In this document: positions 6,604 to 7,315 of the stretch, in pieces
How positions within the stretch are numbered: the stretch's first letter is position 1
Layout of the letters: every line of letters begins with the position of its first letter
Assembly: GCA_005879245.1 (NCBI GenBank)
Contig: VBLA01000012.1
Coordinates: forward strand, 1 to 7,315
DNA length: 7,315 bases
Origin: Deltaproteobacteria bacterium
Lineage (GTDB): Bacteria > Desulfobacterota > Binatia > DP-6
Direction of reading: 5' to 3'
Position numbers and translations under genes: made by a program
Notes under the pieces: model-generated
The model's database searches: none
The model's input: the letters and a program-made list of their open reading frames with translations, nothing else
What the model was told of the DNA's origin: nothing

Positions 6604-6619
6604 TGCAAGCGAGGTGCCA
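6604..6619 (-). promoter_or_regulatory. Sigma-54 (RpoN) promoter directed at pilM
   Basis: The minus strand reads TGGCACCTCGCTTGCA. This matches the -24/-12 consensus TGGCACG-N4-TTGCW at every defined base except one (C for G at position 7), and the invariant GG and GC are exactly 10 bases apart. Predicted start is near 6593, leaving a leader of about 265 bases to pilM that passes through the sigma-70 promoter. Sigma-54 with PilR is the known control of pilA in Pseudomonas and Myxococcus; use for the pilMNOPQ operon is inferred here. The needed activator would bind upstream, toward or within the start of priA. Confidence 0.7.
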
Positions 6620-6729
6620 CGGCAGTGCATCGCGGCGAAGGCCGGATCTTCGGGCCGCGCGCGCCGCGAGCTGCAATCGTCACGTTCATTTCCTGCCGCT
6701 GCGGAACGGGTTCTTGACACGTCGAAAAA

Positions 6730-6756
6730 TTGACTCTCGCGGCGGCCATCTCTAAC
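6730..6756 (+). promoter_or_regulatory. Weak candidate promoter for priA
   Basis: TTGACT (6730-6735) and TCTAAC (6751-6756, 4 of 6) are 15 bases apart, shorter than ideal. A full TTGACA at 6714-6719 has no -10 at a suitable distance. If real, the start site would be near 6763 and the priA message almost leaderless, which agrees with the missing ribosome site. Confidence 0.2.
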
Positions 6757-6769
6757 TGTAGCTCTCCGC

Positions 6770-7315
6770 ATGCAACGGCTCGTCGAGATTGCGCCGATCC
6801 CACCCGTGCCGTTGCACGATCTCCTCACCTACGGCGTTCCCGACGCGCTTCACGATCTGGCACCGGGCATGCGCGTGCGCATCCCACTTGGGCGCCAGGC
6901 CCGCGTCGGGGTGGTGGCCGGCTTCGCGGTCACACCGCCCCCCGGCCAGCTGCGGAGCGTGCTCGAAGTGCTCGACCGCGAGCCCTTCCTGCCCGCCGAG
7001 CTGCTCGAGCTCTGCCGCTGGACGGCGCGTTACTATCTCGTCTCCCTCGCCGAGGTGATCGCGACCATCGTCCCGCGCACGCTCCCGCCGCGTCTGTCCG
7101 AGCGGGTCGTGCGCTTGGTCCGACGGCTCGACGACGACGCCGGAAGAGCCCTCGCGCGCCGCGCGCCGGCCCGCGCCCACGCATACCGCACGCTCCTCGC
7201 GGCCGAGAACGGTGAGCTCGTAGAGGCGGCGGCGCGGAGCGCAGGAATCCCAGCCACCGCACTACGAGGGCTGGTCGCCGCCGGCCTCGCGGAGACGATC
7301 GTGCGGGAGCCGTGC
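6770..7315 (+). CDS. priA: Primosomal protein N' (PriA helicase), N-terminal part
   Basis: PriA is the superfamily 2 DNA helicase that recognises stalled forks and starts reloading of the replicative helicase. I translated 182 codons with no stop to the right edge; full-length PriA is about 700-800 residues, so only the N-terminal part is here and no helicase motif is visible. Residues 1-105 match the 3'-DNA-end-binding domain: VEIAPIPPVPLHDLLTYGVPD, PGMRVRIPLGRQARVGVVAGF (32-52), and LLELCRWTARYYLVSLAEVIATIVP (78-102). Residues about 108-182 are a helical, Arg/Ala-rich segment where the winged-helix domain is expected. The usual LFDY of the first motif reads LLTY. The ATG is the first possible ATG after an in-frame TGA at 6731, and no purine-rich ribosome site precedes it, so initiation may be leaderless or weak. 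It is transcribed away from the pil operon. Confidence 0.9.
   Translation, partial: MQRLVEIAPIPPVPLHDLLTYGVPDALHDLAPGMRVRIPLGRQARVGVVAGFAVTPPPGQLRSVLEVLDREPFLPAELLELCRWTARYYLVSLAEVIATIVPRTLPPRLSERVVRLVRRLDDDAGRALARRAPARAHAYRTLLAAENGELVEAAARSAGIPATALRGLVAAGLAETIVREPC

Larger units (their letters stand above)
6328..6769. other. Divergent control region between pilM and priA
   Basis: This 442-base stretch separates divergent pilM and priA. It is less GC-rich than the flanking genes. It has short open frames on both strands (for example 6341-6676 minus and 6393-6755 plus), but their translations are Arg/Ser-rich with no family motif, and they run across the promoters listed here, so I do not call genes. 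It holds a sigma-54-type promoter, a sigma-70-type promoter, dyads and short repeats directed at pilM, and at best a weak promoter for priA. I see no tRNA, no CRISPR, no riboswitch that I recognise and no rho-independent terminator with a U-tract. Confidence 0.8.

Noticed and set aside
6341..6676. 111-residue minus-strand open frame ending next to the pilM ribosome site
   Set aside because: It starts with TTG without a ribosome site, spans both pilM promoters, and its translation is Arg/Ser-rich with no recognisable motif.
6393..6755. 120-residue plus-strand open frame ending 14 bases before priA
   Set aside because: It has irregular codon use, no family resemblance, and covers the promoters of the opposite strand. 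A GTG at 6603 within it, preceded by AAAGGAGGGG, is too far from that purine run to be convincing.

Overview
The window is a high-GC bacterial chromosome segment. It is almost entirely coding, with codons strongly biased to G or C in third position. Six genes form one leftward block (minus strand), read pilM, pilN, pilO, pilP, pilQ, aroC. A divergent rightward gene, the start of priA, lies at the right edge. The pilMNOPQ-aroC order and base composition fit a Deltaproteobacteria-like, Gram-negative (double-membrane) lineage. No rRNA or other taxonomic marker is present, so this placement is an inference.

Layout: positions 1-1132 carry aroC, cut by the window's left edge only a few residues before its likely end. 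Positions 1139-6327 carry the type IV pilus alignment subcomplex: PilQ (outer-membrane secretin), PilP, PilO, PilN and PilM. Three of the four pil junctions are 4-base ATGA overlaps, and pilQ to aroC has a 6-base gap, so one polycistronic, translationally coupled message is likely. Positions 6328-6769 are a 442-base divergent control region. Positions 6770-7315 are the first 182 codons of priA, cut by the right edge.

How the products work together: PilM is a cytoplasmic actin-like protein that holds the PilN N-terminal INLLP peptide. PilN and PilO are bitopic inner-membrane proteins whose periplasmic domains pair. PilP links them to PilQ, the ring through which the pilus exits. AroC makes chorismate and shares only the transcript. 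PriA restarts stalled replication forks and is independent.

No new system is apparent. The points that deserve a second look are: (1) a near-perfect sigma-54 promoter aimed at pilM, upstream of a good sigma-70 promoter whose spacer and -35 carry dyads; (2) a PilN that loses its usual C-terminal segment and has an abnormal 85-base overlap with pilO; (3) an apparent exchange of lipidation, with no cysteine in PilP and a single lipobox-placed cysteine in PilQ; (4) two AMIN domains in PilQ that look like a tandem duplication; (5) a TTG start for pilM.
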